Made by a program: the position numbers and the translations under genes. Of a DNA stretch of 64,000 nucleotides, positions 60,953 to 64,000 are shown piece after piece (positions within the stretch are counted from its first letter, which is position 1; each line of letters opens with the position of its first letter). The notes beneath the pieces are model-generated. The model did not search any database. It was given only the letters and a program-made list of their open reading frames with translations, and was not told the DNA's origin. The DNA is from Gemmatimonadota bacterium (lineage in GTDB: Bacteria > Gemmatimonadota > Gemmatimonadetes > Longimicrobiales > Gaopeijiaceae), in contig JAUIEJ010000007.1 in assembly GCA_030428885.1 (NCBI GenBank), positions 1-64,000 of the forward strand, in the 5' to 3' direction.

Positions 60953-62337
60953 GCGGCCTTCCCTCCCCCGGGTCCGTCGGCCGCCGCCGCTTCCTTCGCG
61001 CGCTGCTGCTCCCGACGCACGGCGCCCTTGGCCAGGGCGAACATCTGCGACAGGGGGATGTTGGACGGGCACACGTACGAACACGAGCCGCAGAGCATGC
61101 AGTCCATGAGATGGTGCTCCACCATGTCGCCGTACCGACCGGCCTGGGCCTCCTTGCCCAGGAGCGACGGGTTCAGGAACACCGGGCAGGCGTCGAGGCA
61201 GTGACCGCACGAGATGCAGGGGTGGACCCGGGTGGGCTTCGCCTCGGCGGCGGTGAGAACCACGATACCGCTGGTGCCCTTCAGCACCGGCGCATCCAGA
61301 TCCCCCTGGGGCGCACCCATCATGGGACCGCCCATGAGCACCTCACGGGCGTCGGGGGTGAGCCCCCCGCAGAAGGCCAGGACGTCCCGGAGTTTGGTGC
61401 CCACGGGCACCAGCAGGTTGGACGGGCGCACCACCCCCGGTCCCGACACGGTGACGATGCGTTCGATGAGGGGGTAGCCCGTCTCGAAGATCTCGGCGAT
61501 GGCGGCGATGGAGCCCACGTTCTGCACCACCGTGCCCACGTGGATGGGCAGCTTTCCCGACGGCACCTCGCGCCCGGTGACGGCCTTGATGAGCATCTTC
61601 TCCGCCCCCTGGGGATACTTCACCCGCAGGGCGATGACCTCGATGTCCAGGTCGTCGGGGATCGTGGCCCGGAGGCGGGCCACGGCGTCGGGCTTGTTGC
61701 GCTCCACCCCGATCACCGCCCGGGACGTGCCCAGGCACTGCATCATGATGCGGATCCCGAAGTGCACCCGTTCGGGGTGCTCCAGCATGACCCGGTGGTC
61801 GGAAGTGAGGTACGGCTCACACTCGGCGCCGTTCACCAGGAGCGTTTCCACCGCCATGCCCTCGGGGGGCTTCAGCTTCACGTGGGTGGGGAACGCGGCG
61901 CCGCCCAGGCCCACGACCCCCGCGTCCTTCACGGCATCCCGCACCTGATCGGGGTTCAGGTCGTCCCAGCGCGGCACCAGCCGGGGCCGGGGGATCTGGG
62001 CCGAGTGGGGATCCACGGCGATCCGCACCGCCTCGGCCTGGGAGCCGTCGGGGTGGGGCCACCAGTCGACGCCCGTCACCGTGCCCGAGGCCGAGGCGTG
62101 GATGGGCACCGACACGTACCCCTGGGCCTCGCCCACCTTGTCGCCCCGCTCCACCCGCTGCCCGGGCTGCACCAGCAGCCGGGCCGGCGCCCCGGCGTGT
62201 TGCCGCAGGGGCAGCACGATCTCGTCGGGAAACGGCATGCGGCGGATCGGGTGGGAAGCCGTGGCCTCCTTGTGATCCGGCGGGTGGACTCCGTGCCGGA
62301 AGCCCCCCTTCAGCCAGCCGTCGAGCAGCGTGATCAC
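60949..62337 (-). CDS. rnfC: Rnf complex subunit C (NADH/FMN, two 4Fe-4S)
   Basis: 462 residues from GTG 62337 with GAGGAG upstream. Barrel-sandwich N-terminus (GGFRHGVHPPDHK), the FMN/NADH loop VGLGGAAFPTHVKL, ECEPYLT, and two ferredoxin motifs CISCGHCLDACP and CMLCGSCSYVCP. It is the soluble NAD(H)-reactive subunit. 28 bases after the 2-oxoacid oxidoreductase gene. Confidence 0.96.
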   Translation of the reverse strand: MITLLDGWLKGGFRHGVHPPDHKEATASHPIRRMPFPDEIVLPLRQHAGAPARLLVQPGQRVERGDKVGEAQGYVSVPIHASASGTVTGVDWWPHPDGSQAEAVRIAVDPHSAQIPRPRLVPRWDDLNPDQVRDAVKDAGVVGLGGAAFPTHVKLKPPEGMAVETLLVNGAECEPYLTSDHRVMLEHPERVHFGIRIMMQCLGTSRAVIGVERNKPDAVARLRATIPDDLDIEVIALRVKYPQGAEKMLIKAVTGREVPSGKLPIHVGTVVQNVGSIAAIAEIFETGYPLIERIVTVSGPGVVRPSNLLVPVGTKLRDVLAFCGGLTPDAREVLMGGPMMGAPQGDLDAPVLKGTSGIVVLTAAEAKPTRVHPCISCGHCLDACPVFLNPSLLGKEAQAGRYGDMVEHHLMDCMLCGSCSYVCPSNIPLSQMFALAKGAVRREQQRAKEAAAADGPGGGKAA

Positions 62338-62365
62338 CGGGTCGTCTCCTCGGTTCCGGGCCGGG

Positions 62366-64000
62366 TCAGTTGAACGGCTCGGCCCGCTTGGTCCACTTCT
62401 CCAGGTCCTTCTCCTTCGGGTTGAGCGGGGTGCCGGGGTGGATGATGGCTGCGGGGCACTTCTCGGCGGCCTGCACCAGTTGGGCGAACGTGCCCGCCTT
62501 CGGGTCCTGGATGTAGGCCTGTTTGGATCCGTTGTAGGCGAACATCTGGCCGTTGATGTTGATGCACTCGTTGCACGAGGTGCACATGGGCGTGTCGATC
62601 CACGGCTCCAGGGCCAGGCCGTCGTCCTCGTCGTCGGCCTCGACCTCCACCGCCGGGACGGACTCGGGCGCGACCGGGGCCTCCACCGCAGCGGGCGCCG
62701 CCGTGGCCGCGGGTGCCCCCGCCCCGTTGCCCGAGCCGTTGCCGCCCGTGCCGCCACCCAGCTCCAGTCCCGCCACGTCGTCGGCGGTCACGGGGGCCAG
62801 GGGCGAGGCGAAGGCCTGGGACAGCAGGTCCTGCACCGTCCGCTCTCCCCCGCCGTGGGCCAGGAGTCCCTGAGCCATGCGCCGGGCCACCGCCGCCGGC
62901 AGATCGGCCCGGAGTCGGGCCATCTTCGCCTCGTACTCGGCCTGGAGTTCCAGGACCCGGGTCTCGAAGCGCGCCTGGGCCTCGTCGTTCATGCGCTCCC
63001 GCACGTCGTCGGGCACGTCGAGACCCGCGAGTTCCCGGATCTGGTGCCAGAAGTTGAGGCGCTCTTCGGCGAGGAAGACGATCTCCTTCGACACCGCCAC
63101 CCGCGACCGCCTCCGCGCCTTGTCCAGGGTCCAGATGTAGGGCCGCTTGCCGTGGCGCTCGTCGGCGGGGAGGGCGATGAACTCGTGGAAGAGCACGTGG
63201 GCGTCGTCGTCCCACTCGTCCCGCTTCAGCACCTTGAAGTGTTTCCGGAAGCGGGTCTCGGTGAAGGCCCAGTCGGCGATGGTGAGGGGGAAGTCGTGGG
63301 ACTGCTCCGCACCCGCGTCGTCCACGTAGGTCAGGGTGTAGGTGGGCCAGGTCTCGTCCAACGCCGGGTTGCCGTCCAGGGTCAGGCAGTCGGCGATGTC
63401 CCGGCCCCCGTCGGGATCGTAGGTGAGGAACGGGAAGGCCCGGCTCTCCAGGGCAAGCTTGGCCGCCTCCGGCGCCCACTCGTCGGGCAATCCGTGCTCC
63501 ACGGGGCAGGGCGTGTAGATGTTGAACAGCGCCGGCCGCCGGGAATTGAGCCCCTTCACCACTCCCTGCATGAGGTGCGAAGCCAGGGCCTGGGACGACT
63601 GGTGGATGAACACCCCGCGGTGGGCCAGGGCGATGTACGACAGTTCCTTCCGCACCTCCTCCTTGCCGTGCTGGGCTTTGCCCCAGGCGCTCATGTCGGC
63701 CACCTGGCCCGTGAACCCCGAGGTGCAGGCCTGGCCGCCGGTGTTGGAATACACCTGGGTGTCCAGGACCAGGACCCGGATCGGCTTCCCGCTGGCCATG
63801 AGGCGCGAGAGGTTCTGGAACCCGATGTCGAGCATGGCCCCGTCGCCGCCGATGGTGAGGATCGGCGGGCACATCTTGAACTCCTCGTCGTCCAGGCCCT
63901 TCCAGTCGAGGGCGGCCCAGGCCAGTTCGTCGCGCTCGGAGTCGTAGCTGCCGTCCAGCAGCGCTTCCGCCCGCCGAACCTGCACGAAGCCGTCCACCAT
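62366..64000 (-). CDS. Pyruvate/2-oxoacid:ferredoxin oxidoreductase, C-terminal part with fused ferredoxin (5' end outside)
   Basis: At least 544 residues visible; an ATG at the very edge is chance and the N-terminal domains lie beyond the window. TPP-binding domain: GGDGAMLDIGFQNL, VLVLDTQVYSNTGGQ, ALFNIYTPCPVEHGL. Then about 130 helix-rich residues, a Gly/Ala/Pro-Glu linker, and a terminal single-cluster ferredoxin module (CTSCNEC ... KCPAAIIHPG). PFOR releases CO2 from pyruvate and reduces ferredoxin. Here the carrier appears covalently attached and the gene heads the rnf operon. Confidence 0.88.
   Translation of the reverse strand: MVDGFVQVRRAEALLDGSYDSERDELAWAALDWKGLDDEEFKMCPPILTIGGDGAMLDIGFQNLSRLMASGKPIRVLVLDTQVYSNTGGQACTSGFTGQVADMSAWGKAQHGKEEVRKELSYIALAHRGVFIHQSSQALASHLMQGVVKGLNSRRPALFNIYTPCPVEHGLPDEWAPEAAKLALESRAFPFLTYDPDGGRDIADCLTLDGNPALDETWPTYTLTYVDDAGAEQSHDFPLTIADWAFTETRFRKHFKVLKRDEWDDDAHVLFHEFIALPADERHGKRPYIWTLDKARRRSRVAVSKEIVFLAEERLNFWHQIRELAGLDVPDDVRERMNDEAQARFETRVLELQAEYEAKMARLRADLPAAVARRMAQGLLAHGGGERTVQDLLSQAFASPLAPVTADDVAGLELGGGTGGNGSGNGAGAPAATAAPAAVEAPVAPESVPAVEVEADDEDDGLALEPWIDTPMCTSCNECININGQMFAYNGSKQAYIQDPKAGTFAQLVQAAEKCPAAIIHPGTPLNPKEKDLEKWTKRAEPFN

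Noticed and set aside
1-64000. tRNA genes, rRNA, insertion sequences or integrated elements
   Set aside because: No T-arm/anticodon arrangement, transposase or integrase motif or flanking direct repeats were seen on either strand by eye.
63998-64000. ATG at the right edge as the true start of the PFOR gene
   Set aside because: The family needs several hundred more N-terminal residues; the ATG at the boundary is coincidental.

Overview
The window is a very GC-rich bacterial chromosome segment with densely packed genes. Many start codons overlap the previous stop (ATGA/GTGA). The gene content points to Gemmatimonadota, and specifically to a phototrophic member. Pointers are a PadR regulator coupled to an acidobacterial-type orphan FtsX permease, 6-bladed beta-propeller lipoproteins, an orphan TonB plug protein, a secreted amidohydrolase, DUF11 giants and purple-bacterial antenna genes. 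The phylum is an inference from gene content; no rRNA or marker phylogeny is available here. I saw no tRNA, rRNA, insertion sequence, integrase or CRISPR array.

Layout. 1-10925 (minus): a surface operon of a TPR protein, a BIG2/BACON-like lipoprotein and a giant DUF11-repeat lipoprotein that runs off the left edge; its last 18 visible repeats keep an exact 363-bp period. 11044-16637 (minus): threonine dehydrogenase (SDR type), 2-amino-3-ketobutyrate CoA ligase, formate-THF ligase, a cyanophycinase-like peptidase and a small lipoprotein, i.e. threonine to glycine plus C1 metabolism. 16796-20340: a membrane protein of unknown function, RlpA, an ECF sigma/anti-sigma pair, and a gene-free stretch that looks like a small structured RNA with an intrinsic terminator. 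20340-32787: ilvA, an RNA helicase, a tyrosine phosphatase, a sugar-amine kinase-like protein, an aminotransferase, a DsbA-like protein, a DEAD-box-like protein that has lost its ATPase motifs, a TrkA-N potassium channel, a sigma-54 AAA+ activator with no DNA-binding domain, and infA. 32950-41529: NudC, a plug protein, a PorV/PorQ-like protein, an amidohydrolase, a Ser/Thr kinase, an SH3 protein and an alpha/beta hydrolase lipoprotein.

41530-44173 (plus) is the photosynthesis island: a TGT-N12-ACA site of PpsR/CrtJ type, LH2-type beta (pucB) and alpha (pucA) genes, an intercistronic stem-loop, an unrecognised 189-residue protein with a 16-residue tandem repeat, and a PucC-family transporter. 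44179-55885: deformylase, cyclophilin, an MBL-fold hydrolase, PadR plus permease, a structured leader with cobalamin-riboswitch-like features before a beta-propeller lipoprotein, a LytS/LytTR two-component pair and a PQQ-dependent dehydrogenase with a haem-c motif.

55849-64000 (minus): the C-terminal part of a pyruvate:ferredoxin oxidoreductase with a fused ferredoxin domain, followed by rnfC-D-G-E-A with no rnfB, then a 52-residue membrane protein with a CX2CX3CX2C motif, two paralogous zinc-ribbon proteins and a glycerate kinase. The order suggests 2-oxoacid oxidation feeding electrons through ferredoxin to Rnf. The two strongest leads are the LH2 island with its unknown third protein, and the RnfB-less PFOR-Rnf operon with its tiny Cys protein.
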